A DNA stretch of 64,000 nucleotides from Candidatus Nitrosotenuis uzonensis (GCF_000723185.1 NZ_CBTY010000008.1:296677-360676); one strand, 5' to 3'; numbered from the stretch's first letter, positions 51,856 through 60,460 are shown. Program-made: numbers and translations. Notes: generated by a model not told the origin, from the letters alone.

Positions 51856-52752
51856 ATGTCAAAGACAATAGAATCCGAGGTAAGAATGCCAAGCATACCT
51901 CTAAGAAAGAAAGAAAAATTCAAGGTCGCAGTAATCTCTTCCGTTGCCAGCATATTTGTGATATCATTTAGCTTTTATCTTTCCGATTCCATTGAAGGAA
52001 TGACACGTGACATCGGCATAATTTTCGGCGTTCTTGCCGCAGTAATACCGCTCACATTATTACAGCTAAAAGAAGTACAGAGAAAAGAAAGCATAGATAG
52101 GCACCTGCCGCTTTTTCTTCTCTCCCTTGTGAGCTCGATTCAGAGTGGCTCAAATCTTATTCAGGCAATTCAAATCACACCAGAACGCAACATGGGCAGT
52201 CTTGGCCCACTTTTAAGAAATCTGAAGGCAAACATCAGCTGGGGCATGCCCATAACGGAGGCGTTTTCAAACTTTGAAAAGCTTTCAGGAACCAGAATGG
52301 CAAAAAGGGTCATCGTGTTACTTGAGATCGCCTACAGGAACGGTGGTAACATTTCAGAAAACCTAGAAACTATTCAAAAATACGTAACAGAGCTAAGAAA
52401 TCTTGAAAAGGAGCGCAAGTCCGCCCTCCAGCCTTACACATACACAATATACATAGCATATGCAGTCTTTATCGCAATAACCGTAATTCTGTCCTCACAG
52501 TTCTTCACGCAGATAGAGGCAGTCAAGGTACTCTTGCAGGAAAATAACGTTCCTGCAACCGGCAACGTGTTTGCCGCCTTGTCCGGAGTAAAGATAGAGG
52601 AGCTTGATTCCATATTGTTTAACATGGCAGTAATCGAATCGATCTTTGGAGGTCTTGCTGCAGGAAAGATCGGCACAGGTTCCTATGTTTCTGGAATAAA
52701 ACACGTGGTAATAATGATCGTCATTGCGGTCATAGCATTCAACGCGTTTTAG
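51856..52752 (+). CDS. Pilus assembly platform protein, TadB/TadC-like (T2SSF domain), second
   Basis: A 298-residue membrane protein with two N-terminal helices (about residues 27-45 and 55-72), a T2SSF domain (RHLPLFLLSLVSSIQSGSNL, then GMPITEAFSNFEKLSGTRMA and YRNGGNISENLETI) and C-terminal helices (TIYIAYAVFIAITVILSSQF, and near the end VSGIKHVVIMIVIAVIAF). It is distinct from the first platform protein, so the platform is probably a heteromer. It lies 2 nt after the first platform gene; the regulator's Shine-Dalgarno overlaps its stop codon. Confidence 0.88.
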   Translation: MSKTIESEVRMPSIPLRKKEKFKVAVISSVASIFVISFSFYLSDSIEGMTRDIGIIFGVLAAVIPLTLLQLKEVQRKESIDRHLPLFLLSLVSSIQSGSNLIQAIQITPERNMGSLGPLLRNLKANISWGMPITEAFSNFEKLSGTRMAKRVIVLLEIAYRNGGNISENLETIQKYVTELRNLEKERKSALQPYTYTIYIAYAVFIAITVILSSQFFTQIEAVKVLLQENNVPATGNVFAALSGVKIEELDSILFNMAVIESIFGGLAAGKIGTGSYVSGIKHVVIMIVIAVIAFNAF

Positions 52753-52764
52753 GAGGAAAATCAC

Positions 52765-53763
52765 ATGTCATTCTTAAATTCATCGTCGGAATCCTTCTCG
52801 GAGTTAATTACCCATGAGATATCAAGCGAGGTTACGGGGAAAATGTCTGTTCGAAAAAAACAGAGAATATCGTTAATACACAACAAGGGGATCGACTCTA
52901 TGGACACGGAGGACCCCCAGAGCATAGAGGAGTTTAGTAAAATACAAACTCCATACTATGAGGAACTTTCTTCTCAGCTTTCATCCATACTGGGACTAGA
53001 CGAACTTGAAACTAGGATTTACCTAAATCTTTTGAGAACCGGACCTATCACAGCTAGCGCATTATCAAAAGAGATGAATGTCGACAGGGCAAAAACATAC
53101 AGAATGGTAGACAAACTCTCAAGCATCGGAATAGTTTCTATTTCATTCTCATCACCAAAGCTTTGCGTCGCAACGGATCCAGATGAAATACTCTCCATCA
53201 CACTAAAGAAAAAAGAAGAGGAAATATCAAAGATAAAAAAAGATGGCAAAAACATCATCGAGAAGATCAAAAGCGTCAGCTCAAACGAATCCAAGTCAAC
53301 TATGCCAACGTTTCGGATAATACAAGGAATTGAAAACATAACATCCCAGATAGAAAGAATGCTAGAAACTACAACTGATATTGTTTACTTTGTCACATCA
53401 CTTGATGACGTATCAAAGTTGTATCATTCTGAGATTCCAGAGAAAATACGAATGGTGGAAAAAGCAGGAGGTAGGGTTCGCCTCATAATAGATGAGGCAT
53501 CTCCGAAGATGCTACCATTTGTTAAAAGATTCTCTGCAAGCGAGGTAAGAATAGGAAAGCTTCCTTCAAAGGGAAGAATAGTGGTATCAAGAAGCTGTCC
53601 AATAACAGGAAAGCTGCTCATGTCAGATTCTGCAGTAAAGGGAACACTTCATGAGAATGTTGATGCCGAATGCGCACTGTTTACAAACTCTGAAGAAATG
53701 ACAAATAACATTTTTACGCTATGCACTTTTATCTGGAAGGGTGCTACACCAGTAAATATCTGA
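52765..53763 (+). CDS. TrmB-like transcriptional regulator of the pilus operon
   Basis: A 332-residue protein. A disordered 60-residue N-terminus is followed by a TrmB-type winged helix at about residues 70-145 (LGLDELETRIYLNLLRTGPI, then ASALSKEMNVDRAKTYRMVD), a coiled-coil linker (LKKKEEEISKIKKDGKNIIE) and a C-terminal effector-like domain (IVYFVTSLDDVSKLYH to the end). Sugar-binding residues of classical TrmB are not evident. The start at 52765 is set by AGGAGG at 52751-52756, which overlaps the stop of the preceding gene, so the regulator is made with the motor proteins. It probably controls the divergent pilus promoters. Confidence 0.85.
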   Translation: MSFLNSSSESFSELITHEISSEVTGKMSVRKKQRISLIHNKGIDSMDTEDPQSIEEFSKIQTPYYEELSSQLSSILGLDELETRIYLNLLRTGPITASALSKEMNVDRAKTYRMVDKLSSIGIVSISFSSPKLCVATDPDEILSITLKKKEEEISKIKKDGKNIIEKIKSVSSNESKSTMPTFRIIQGIENITSQIERMLETTTDIVYFVTSLDDVSKLYHSEIPEKIRMVEKAGGRVRLIIDEASPKMLPFVKRFSASEVRIGKLPSKGRIVVSRSCPITGKLLMSDSAVKGTLHENVDAECALFTNSEEMTNNIFTLCTFIWKGATPVNI

Positions 53764-53796
53764 GTCTAAAAACAATAAATACTCCAGTAATTCCAT

Positions 53797-54471
53797 TTGA
53801 GCAAAGTCTTGTTTGTAATAAATTACAAAAACTATGAAGAGATATCAGGCTCAAAGGCAGCCAAGCTCGCCCAGATAGCAGACAAGATTGCAAAAAAACA
53901 CCGTCTCAAAATAGCAGTAGCACCACCTCACCATCTTTTGGGCACGATTTGCAGATATTCAGGCCCAATTCTTGCCCAGCATGTAGACAATGCAAAGACA
54001 GGCAGCACTACAGGGTTTGTAGTACCAGAGCTTTTAAAAAAATCAAAAATCAGCGGCTCGCTGATAAATCACAGTGAGCATAGAATCGCACCAAAAGACA
54101 TCGCAGGACTGGTGTCAAAGCTGAACGATCTTGGAATGATATCTATTGTATGCGTCAAAAATGTCGCTGAGGCTGCAAAATACTCAAAGCTAGGCCCTAC
54201 ATACATTGCAATAGAGCCACCAGAGCTAATAGGCTCCGGCAAAGCAGTTTCAACTGAAAGGCCAGAGCTAATAACAAAGGCCGTAAATGCCGTCAGAGCT
54301 GCAAGAAACAAGACAAAATTGCTGTGCGGAGCAGGTATAGTAAGTGGCCAAGACGTAAGAAAAGCAATGGAGCTTGGCTCAGATGGAATACTTGTAGCAT
54401 CTGGAATAATAAAGGCAAAGAGCTGGAATAAGATAATCAACGAGTTTGCAAGTGCGATGAGGCCTATCTGA
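53797..54471 (+). CDS. tpiA: Triosephosphate isomerase, archaeal type
   Basis: Interconverts dihydroxyacetone phosphate and glyceraldehyde 3-phosphate. The 224-residue size is the short archaeal form. The substrate Lys is in FVINYKNYEE, the electrophilic His in INHSEHRI near residue 90, the catalytic Glu in YIAIEPPELIGSG near 137, and the phosphate loops in LLCGAGIVSG and DGILVASGI. The TTG at 53797 is the start, about 24 nt after the TATA-like caataaatac. It overlaps the converging membrane protein gene by 8 nt. It is probably gluconeogenic, together with pyruvate phosphate dikinase encoded nearby. Confidence 0.95.
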   Translation: MSKVLFVINYKNYEEISGSKAAKLAQIADKIAKKHRLKIAVAPPHHLLGTICRYSGPILAQHVDNAKTGSTTGFVVPELLKKSKISGSLINHSEHRIAPKDIAGLVSKLNDLGMISIVCVKNVAEAAKYSKLGPTYIAIEPPELIGSGKAVSTERPELITKAVNAVRAARNKTKLLCGAGIVSGQDVRKAMELGSDGILVASGIIKAKSWNKIINEFASAMRPI

Positions 54472-55270
54472 GATCATTTGGATTTGAGAATATGGTTTTT
54501 GGCTTTTCAAAGTATTTCATGTTATGATATACGCCAAAGGCAAACAACACGTATGCCCAAAAATAGCCAATATCAATCGGGTGCCCTATATCGTATGCAG
54601 AATCAATCTCTTCCATCATGAACAACATGTCTGCAACTACAAAACACAAAATTCCAACAAATATCGCAGTCCACAAAAAACCAACTTTACCTTCAAAAAA
54701 CAACATAATGGCAATCATTGTGGGAACCATTATTATTGAATCTACGATGGGGTAAGATACCCCCATGATTATATCGAAACCTCTTGCGTCCCATTGAGAC
54801 TTTTCAAACGATGCAAGGCTGATAGCCGTAGGCATAAAAATTGCAAGCGATACAAGAGCAGACATTGTTATTTTTTTGGCATTCACCGATTTTGCAAATG
54901 GTTTGATATAAAAAACTGAGAAAATAGTAAAAAATACGTAGAACGAAAAATAAAAAAAGTCAGCCTCAGACGGCCACGGGTCCACATGCAGAATTTTATC
55001 ATATATCATCCACATCTGTTCTGCAATAAAGCTTGATGCGACTGCAATCGAGAACGCCAGCCATGCCTTGCCATGCATTCCAGCAAAGCCAATTCTCTTC
55101 ACATACAATACGGACAGTACCATAGGTATGCCGGGAATGATAACATACAGAATGCAATCAACAATCTTTGCAGTTGACGGGCCAATCAAGTTGACTATCA
55201 TAACAACTGCCGCCACGGAAAACAGCGACATCGGGATTTTTCTTCGCAGTGTGTCTTGCTCAGCTGACAA
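54464..55270 (-). CDS. Seven/eight-helix membrane protein, possible sensor
   Basis: A 268-residue integral membrane protein with about eight hydrophobic helices. Between helices 3 and 4 is a conserved-looking loop HVDPWPSEADFFYFSFY; a similar PWPSxADxFYL loop occurs in the N-terminal membrane sensor regions of some bacterial diguanylate cyclases and histidine kinases (from memory). Here no cytoplasmic output domain is attached. The start overlaps the 98-residue gene upstream by 11 nt, so the two are co-expressed. The function is unknown; a sensory or light/redox role is conceivable. Confidence 0.72.
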   Translation of the reverse strand: MSAEQDTLRRKIPMSLFSVAAVVMIVNLIGPSTAKIVDCILYVIIPGIPMVLSVLYVKRIGFAGMHGKAWLAFSIAVASSFIAEQMWMIYDKILHVDPWPSEADFFYFSFYVFFTIFSVFYIKPFAKSVNAKKITMSALVSLAIFMPTAISLASFEKSQWDARGFDIIMGVSYPIVDSIIMVPTMIAIMLFFEGKVGFLWTAIFVGILCFVVADMLFMMEEIDSAYDIGHPIDIGYFWAYVLFAFGVYHNMKYFEKPKTIFSNPNDLR

Positions 55271-55553
55271 ATTTTGTCAACCTTGTTTGAAATGATTCAA
55301 TCTTTGGAGTTATGCTTAGCTGTTCCAGATCATCAAGTATTTGATTGACAATGTTTTTGGCAGATGCGCCATATGCCTCACTTAGTATGTCCAAGAGGTA
55401 TTCTGGATGCTCCAGACATTTATCAAAATAGCAGCCGTATTTTTCTTGTAATCTATTACCCACAAGATCGCATGTCTGCTTGCTTATACTAAAGAGTCTC
55501 TTTTCGACTATAAGGTGTATGACGTCACGTTCAATTTCGTCGCTAATTCGCAC
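55260..55553 (-). CDS. Small helical protein, function unknown
   Basis: A 97-residue protein from the GTG at 55553 (a TTG one codon earlier is also possible), entirely helical by composition: EIERDVIHLIVEKRLFSISK, then QTCDLVGNRLQEKYGCYFDK and DILSEAYGASAKNIVNQILD. It contains three Cys. The end overlaps the eight-helix membrane protein gene by 11 nt, which suggests that the two products work together. The family is not recognised; a NitrosoPumilus-type accessory signalling protein is a guess only. Confidence 0.62.
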   Translation of the reverse strand: MRISDEIERDVIHLIVEKRLFSISKQTCDLVGNRLQEKYGCYFDKCLEHPEYLLDILSEAYGASAKNIVNQILDDLEQLSITPKIESFQTRLTKFVS

Positions 55554-55684
55554 CAATGACTTTCATTGTTATGCAAATAGATAACTTTTTCAACTGCCAT
55601 TTAGCATCGTCGATCTCTGAATTCCCATCTAAGGGGGATAAGCTTAAAACACCTTCCAATAGATAGAAAAATCCTGATAGAACA

Positions 55685-58366
55685 ATGAAAATGGTATACT
55701 CTTTTGACGAAGGAGACGGTAAAAATAGAAAACTGCTAGGCGGAAAGGGTGCTGGTTTGTGCGAAATGACACAGTTAAAGCTGCCAGTACCACCAGGATT
55801 CACTATTACGACTGAAGTTTGTAAAGCATATTATCAGAATAACAAAAACCTTCCAAAGACACTATGGCCAGAAGTCAAAAAAAACATAGCAAAGCTTGAA
55901 AGAAAGACTGGAAAGAAATGGAACTCGAAGGAAAACCCGCTGCTTGTGTCGGTGCGTTCTGGCGCAGCAATCTCAATGCCAGGTATGATGGACACCATAC
56001 TTAATCTGGGACTCAACGATACTACAGTGGAAGCGCTGGCAAAAAAAACTAGCAATCCAAGATTTGCATGGGATTCTTATCGCAGATTTGTTCAGTTATT
56101 TGGAAAAGTGGTCTTTGGTGTCAACGATAAAAAATTTGACGTGATTTTGGAAAATGCAAAAAACAAGCAAGGAGTTCACCTTGACAGCGATTTGAATGAA
56201 CAATCCTTAAGAGAAGTAGTATCACAGTACAAAGATATTTGTCAGAAACATATGGGCCAGCCGTTCCCATCAAATCCAGACGACCAGCTTTTGCTTGCAA
56301 TAAAGGCAGTGTTTAACAGCTGGATGGGCGAGCGCGCAGTAGTGTATAGAGAGAAAAACCATGTCACAAAAGACATTGCAGATGGCACGGCTGTGAATGT
56401 GGTAACAATGGTGTTTGGCAACATGGGCAATGATAGTGCCACAGGTGTGGTGTTTACGCGAAATCCCGGAGATGGTACCAATAAGATCTTTGGAGAGTAT
56501 CTTGTAAACGCCCAAGGTGAAGATGTTGTTGCAGGCGTAAGAACACCCAAACCGGTAGATGAGATGAAAAATGAGATGCCAAAAAGCTATGAATTGCTAC
56601 TGAAAACTTGCAGAAACCTTGAAAGACACTACAAAGAACCGCAAGACATCGAGTTCACCGTAGAGAGAGGAAAGTTCTACCTTCTGCAGACAAGGTCGGC
56701 AAAAATGAATGCAGCCGGAATGATAAAGACGTCAGTTGATATGGTAAAGGAAAAATTAATCACAAAGGATAGGGCGCTTCTCAGACTACAGGCAGACCAG
56801 CTGGAACAGTTACTACACAAGACGATAGACTATGAAAAAGCCAAAGATAGTAAAAAAGCGGCAAAAGGAATCGCTGCCTCGCCAGGAGCTGCAAGTGGAG
56901 TTGCAGTATTTGACGTAAAACAAGCAGTAGCCATGGGAGAGAACGGCGCCAAGGTCATACTGGTGAGAGAGGAGACAAAACCTGAAGATGTGCCTGCATT
57001 CTTTGCATCAGTTGGGATTCTGACAAGCAGAGGGGGCAAAACATCACATGCTGCCGTAGTTGCAAGAGGAATGGGCAAGCCATGCATAGTTGGATGTTCC
57101 GAGCTAAAAATCAATCAGGACGCAAAGATGGCAACAGTAGGCGATATAACAATAAGACAGGGGGATCAAATCACCATCGACGGAAGTCAGGGCGACGTGT
57201 ATCTGGGTGATATTCCCACAATTGAGCCGCAAATTACTGATAACTTTAAGACTATACTAGAATGGGCCAAAAAAGCAAAAAAGATTGGAATTAGGGCAAA
57301 CGCTGACACACCTGATGCAGCTCAGCTTGCAAGAAGATATGGTGCAGAAGGCATAGGCCTGTGCAGAACCGAGAGAATGTTCAATGCATCAGACAGGCTT
57401 GGTTTGTTTGTCAAACTAATCATGGCAAAATCAGTCGATGAAAGAAAACAACACCTTGAAAAGCTTCAAGAATTGCAAAAAAGCGACTTTATTCAGATAT
57501 TGAAGGCAATGGAAGGATACAAGGTCACAATACGATTGCTAGATCCGCCACTGCACGAATTCCTGCCAAACCCAGAGGAGCTAATCAATAAAATACACAA
57601 GCTCGAAAAACAAGGAAATGCTCAAGAAATAGAAGAACTCAAAGTAATTCTCGCAAGAGCAAAGGAGCTTGCAGAAATCAATCCCATGATGGGACATCGT
57701 GGAGTCAGGGTCGGCATCACATATCCTGAAATCTATGAAATGCAGATAAGAGCAGTCTTTGAGGCAGGAGCTGAGCTTGCAAAACAAAAAATAAATGCAT
57801 ATCCACAGATAATGATACCGCAAGTAGGAAGTATTACAGAACTAAACCACATAAGGCAAATCTATGAGAAGGTCAAGGCAGAAGTAGAATCAAAATACGG
57901 CCTGAAATTGAAGATAAATTTTGGAACCATGCTGGAAGTAGTACGTGCCTGCCTGACATCAGGCGAGCTTGCAAGCACTGCCGAGTTTTTCAGTTTTGGT
58001 ACAAATGATCTTACACAGGCAGTGTTTAGCTACAGCAGAGAAGATGTAGAAGGCAAATTCCTCCCAGAATACATGGAAAAAGAGATTCTTGAGAGAAATC
58101 CATTCCAGACTGTAGACGTAAATGGTGTAGGAAGTCTTGTGAAAATAGCAATTTCCAACGGCAGAGCGTTAAAACCAGGCCTTGAGATCGGCGTTTGCGG
58201 AGAGCATGGCGGAGATCCCAATTCAATAAAGTTCTTCCATGGTGCAGGCGTTTCGTATGTAAGCGCATCCCCCCACAGAATCCCGATCGCAATAGTGGCA
58301 GCAGCTCAGGCAGCTATTCTGAACAAATCAAAGCCAAAGATCAAAGCAAAAAAATCACACAAGTGA
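55685..58366 (+). CDS. ppdK: Pyruvate, phosphate dikinase
   Basis: Interconverts pyruvate, ATP and phosphate with phosphoenolpyruvate, AMP and pyrophosphate; in CO2-fixing archaea it feeds gluconeogenesis. The 893-residue protein is full-length. The nucleotide-binding domain has GGKGAGLCEM and SGAAISMPGMMDTILNLG, the swivelling phospho-His is in TSRGGKTSHAAVVARGMGKP near residue 455, and the PEP barrel has GLCRTERMF, MMGHRGVRVG, FGTNDLTQAVFSYSREDVEG and GVCGEHGGDP. The C-terminus is a basic tail (KPKIKAKKSHK). It overlaps the converging response-regulator gene by 12 nt. Confidence 0.97.
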   Translation: MKMVYSFDEGDGKNRKLLGGKGAGLCEMTQLKLPVPPGFTITTEVCKAYYQNNKNLPKTLWPEVKKNIAKLERKTGKKWNSKENPLLVSVRSGAAISMPGMMDTILNLGLNDTTVEALAKKTSNPRFAWDSYRRFVQLFGKVVFGVNDKKFDVILENAKNKQGVHLDSDLNEQSLREVVSQYKDICQKHMGQPFPSNPDDQLLLAIKAVFNSWMGERAVVYREKNHVTKDIADGTAVNVVTMVFGNMGNDSATGVVFTRNPGDGTNKIFGEYLVNAQGEDVVAGVRTPKPVDEMKNEMPKSYELLLKTCRNLERHYKEPQDIEFTVERGKFYLLQTRSAKMNAAGMIKTSVDMVKEKLITKDRALLRLQADQLEQLLHKTIDYEKAKDSKKAAKGIAASPGAASGVAVFDVKQAVAMGENGAKVILVREETKPEDVPAFFASVGILTSRGGKTSHAAVVARGMGKPCIVGCSELKINQDAKMATVGDITIRQGDQITIDGSQGDVYLGDIPTIEPQITDNFKTILEWAKKAKKIGIRANADTPDAAQLARRYGAEGIGLCRTERMFNASDRLGLFVKLIMAKSVDERKQHLEKLQELQKSDFIQILKAMEGYKVTIRLLDPPLHEFLPNPEELINKIHKLEKQGNAQEIEELKVILARAKELAEINPMMGHRGVRVGITYPEIYEMQIRAVFEAGAELAKQKINAYPQIMIPQVGSITELNHIRQIYEKVKAEVESKYGLKLKINFGTMLEVVRACLTSGELASTAEFFSFGTNDLTQAVFSYSREDVEGKFLPEYMEKEILERNPFQTVDVNGVGSLVKIAISNGRALKPGLEIGVCGEHGGDPNSIKFFHGAGVSYVSASPHRIPIAIVAAAQAAILNKSKPKIKAKKSHK

Positions 58367-58744
58367 GCGTATCTTTCGTTCCAGTTGCGATAAAGTGAAT
58401 GGTTTTTCCAAGACAGCTATCTTGTCCACCAGATCATCTGTTTCATCTTCTAGTGCCCACCTTTGGTAGCCGGTTACGAAAAGTATCTTTTGTCGTGGAT
58501 TTTTCTCCAAGATCTCTTTTGCCGCTCTGGCACCAGTCTTCTTTGGCATGTTATGATCAAGCAAAACTATGTCAAATGGCGACTCGTCAAGTGAGTCAAA
58601 CTCTGTTTTTTTGAGCTGTTCCTTGTATTTTTTCACGCACTCTGCTCCATTCTCTACAGTTACCACTTTGTGACCATTCTTCTCCAAAAGCAGCCTATAC
58701 TGTCGTGCGGCGAACTTGTTGTCTTCGGCAATCAAAATCCTCAA
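58355..58744 (-). CDS. Single-domain response regulator (CheY-like), copy 4
   Basis: A 129-residue receiver domain starting with a TTG (MRILIAEDNKFAARQYRLLL). The phospho-acceptor is D63 in LLDHNMPKKTG, the switch Thr is in FVTGYQ and the Lys is in EKPF. It is closest to copy 1 at 2039: both share AARQY/TARQY, GHKV and DIVLLDHxMPxKTGA. The TATA-like tcaaaatc on the minus strand is centred about 29 nt upstream. A palindrome different in sequence from that of the other copies is centred 48 bp upstream. It overlaps the end of ppdK by 12 nt. Confidence 0.9.
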   Translation of the reverse strand: MRILIAEDNKFAARQYRLLLEKNGHKVVTVENGAECVKKYKEQLKKTEFDSLDESPFDIVLLDHNMPKKTGARAAKEILEKNPRQKILFVTGYQRWALEDETDDLVDKIAVLEKPFTLSQLERKIRSLV

Positions 58745-58784
58745 TTTGACTTGGATTGTTCAAACAGGATTTTGAGAGCTAGTG

Positions 58785-58799
58785 TGTTCTATTCGAACA
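58785..58799. promoter_or_regulatory. Palindrome TGTTC-N5-GAACA upstream of the fourth response regulator
   Basis: Perfect 5-bp arms centred at 58792, 48 bp upstream of the TTG start at 58744 and upstream of the TATA element. The position equals that of the GTTTGTT-N3-AACAAAC sites, but the sequence is different, suggesting a related regulator with altered specificity or an independent operator. Confidence 0.45.
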
Positions 58800-58869
58800 A
58801 CATTTCAAAATTGTTCAAGTATGATTCATGCGCAAGCCTTTTTTTATTAGAATGCATATATGCACTAGG

Positions 58870-58971
58870 TTCATTCGGCGACCAATCACACCGAGATAGG
58901 ACCGGCCAAACCAACTAAATCAAGTGAGGATATCCCAAGTCGGCCATGTTCTCTTGATATCCTCACTTTAT
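58870..58971 (+). ncRNA. Candidate small RNA with terminal hairpin
   Basis: An intergenic region of about 100 nt without a reading frame. A TATA-like tttttattag is at about 58841-58849, so transcription would start near 58870. The segment ends in a perfect 13-bp stem (58922-58934 with 58956-58968, arms AAGTGAGGATATC and its complement, 21-nt loop) followed by a T-rich tail (tttatttatt). Immediately upstream is the palindrome TGCATATATGCA at 58853-58864. The stem could instead be the terminator of the minus-strand aminotransferase gene, which ends at 58972. Confidence 0.4.
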
Positions 58972-60363
58972 TTATTGAGCGTGTGAGCTTTGTTTCTGTG
59001 CTATTATTGATGCTGCGTCTTTTTTCAGGTCAAGAATATACCGCTGAAGCATGTTTAGGCCAGCCACTAGCCTTGGTGCATTCTGTCTGACAAACTCTAA
59101 TTTTTCAGATGTCGTGCTAGGTTTGCTTGCAATGTAGTTTTGCATTGCTTGTGCCCCGTTATAATCAACAAATGCAAGTCTGGCGCTAAAGTCAGTTCTT
59201 TCCAGCACCATGCTATCTCCTGCAACAATGGCAGTATGATACGGATGTACTATCAGCGATTCTGAAAACTGTTGCGAATTGTAGATCTTTTTTGTGTTAA
59301 AGTCAGGTACAAAATGGTTAAAGTTTGCAAGAAGGTAAAATGTAGCCTCCGGCTTTGTTGCCTTTATGCCATCAACTTCAAGTAACGTGTTGTATGTATA
59401 CTCGCCCATGATTTGGTGAATTGCCCTTGTAACACTCAGATATTCGTCGATCTCACTGCTTTCTTCAAAGGCGGCTATGGCAGCATGCTGTATTGGAGTG
59501 GATGTGGCAGTATACTCTGTTGCAAGTATTTTTTTGAAGTTTTGGAGTATTTCAGAGGTATTTTTTGGAAAAATAACGTAGCCAAGACGATATCCTCCAG
59601 CAGAATGCGATTTTGATATTCCGTTTGTAACAAACGTTCCTTCCGGATAGATCTCGGCCATGCTGACAAATTCAGATATGTTATAGGTCGTCATAGCATA
59701 GATCTCATCTGATATTACCAAGACATCATACGTTCTGCAGACATCGGCAATTTCTTCAAGCTCAAGTCGCGAATACAACAATCCTGTAGGATTATTGGGA
59801 TTGTTCAAAATCAGTATCTTTTGCCTGTCGTGTAAACGCAGTATAAGGTGTTCAAGATCCTTTGGATTTATCTTTCTGGCAGATGGTAACATGTGAAAGT
59901 TTTTTCTCAGAAATCGAATTTGTGGCAAGTATCCAAGCCATGCAGGCGTCGGCAGTATTACTGTGCCATGGAACAATTCGAGCAAATTGTAGATTAGCTC
60001 TTTTGTGCCGGGTCCAACACAGATGTCCTTTGGTTCCACATCAAGCCTGAAATATCTTTTGTTGTAATCTGAAATTGCTTTTTTTAGCTCCGGTATGCCA
60101 GAAGACTCAGCATACTGGCCCTTGTCGGCGTTTTTTGCAAGCGCATCCTGCATTATTTTCGGCACCGGGAACGGAGACTGACCAAATGCAAATCCATAGT
60201 AACCAAAATCGCATTCTTTATGCGAACAGTCCGAATGGAATTCTTTTAAAAACGTGTTTAGCTTTAGGTTTTCAGGCATTTCGATATCTTCGACCTGTTG
60301 GTCGATTACAAATTTGACCATACAGATAAAGCTTGGAATCGCTGGCATAAAAACAGTATCCAT
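58972..60363 (-). CDS. PLP-dependent aminotransferase (class I/II)
   Basis: A 463-residue fold-type I aminotransferase. The PLP lysine is in TNGISKSHSAGGYRLGY near residue 250; NNPNNPTGLLYS and VISDEIYAMTTYN are the PLP-ring contacts. It is longer than AspAT (about 400 residues), with an N-terminal extension (DCSHKECDFGYYGFAFGQSP) and a helical C-terminal tail (residues 430-463). The substrate cannot be read off; alanine, aspartate, aromatic or LL-diaminopimelate aminotransferase are possible. The start at 60363 is uncertain: the Met at 60321 (MVKFVIDQQVEDI) is nearly as good. It is divergent from glutamine synthetase, so transamination and ammonia assimilation genes share a promoter region. 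Confidence 0.88.
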   Translation of the reverse strand: MDTVFMPAIPSFICMVKFVIDQQVEDIEMPENLKLNTFLKEFHSDCSHKECDFGYYGFAFGQSPFPVPKIMQDALAKNADKGQYAESSGIPELKKAISDYNKRYFRLDVEPKDICVGPGTKELIYNLLELFHGTVILPTPAWLGYLPQIRFLRKNFHMLPSARKINPKDLEHLILRLHDRQKILILNNPNNPTGLLYSRLELEEIADVCRTYDVLVISDEIYAMTTYNISEFVSMAEIYPEGTFVTNGISKSHSAGGYRLGYVIFPKNTSEILQNFKKILATEYTATSTPIQHAAIAAFEESSEIDEYLSVTRAIHQIMGEYTYNTLLEVDGIKATKPEATFYLLANFNHFVPDFNTKKIYNSQQFSESLIVHPYHTAIVAGDSMVLERTDFSARLAFVDYNGAQAMQNYIASKPSTTSEKLEFVRQNAPRLVAGLNMLQRYILDLKKDAASIIAQKQSSHAQ

Positions 60364-60460
60364 CTCAAATAATTACAATTGATTACAAACAATGACAGTT
60401 TTTGATATTTGTGAAATTATAACATGTAAGAGGGGCAGATTTTTAAGACGACGTGTTGAA

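Noticed and set aside
53813-53830. Palindrome TTTGTAAT-AA-ATTACAAA resembling the GTTTGTT operators
   Set aside because: It lies inside the tpiA coding start and encodes the conserved FVINYKNY motif, so codon constraints explain it.
58865-58920. tRNA-like segment (GGTTCATTC) between the response regulator and aminotransferase
   Set aside because: No D-arm, anticodon stem or acceptor stem can be drawn; kept only as part of a candidate small RNA.
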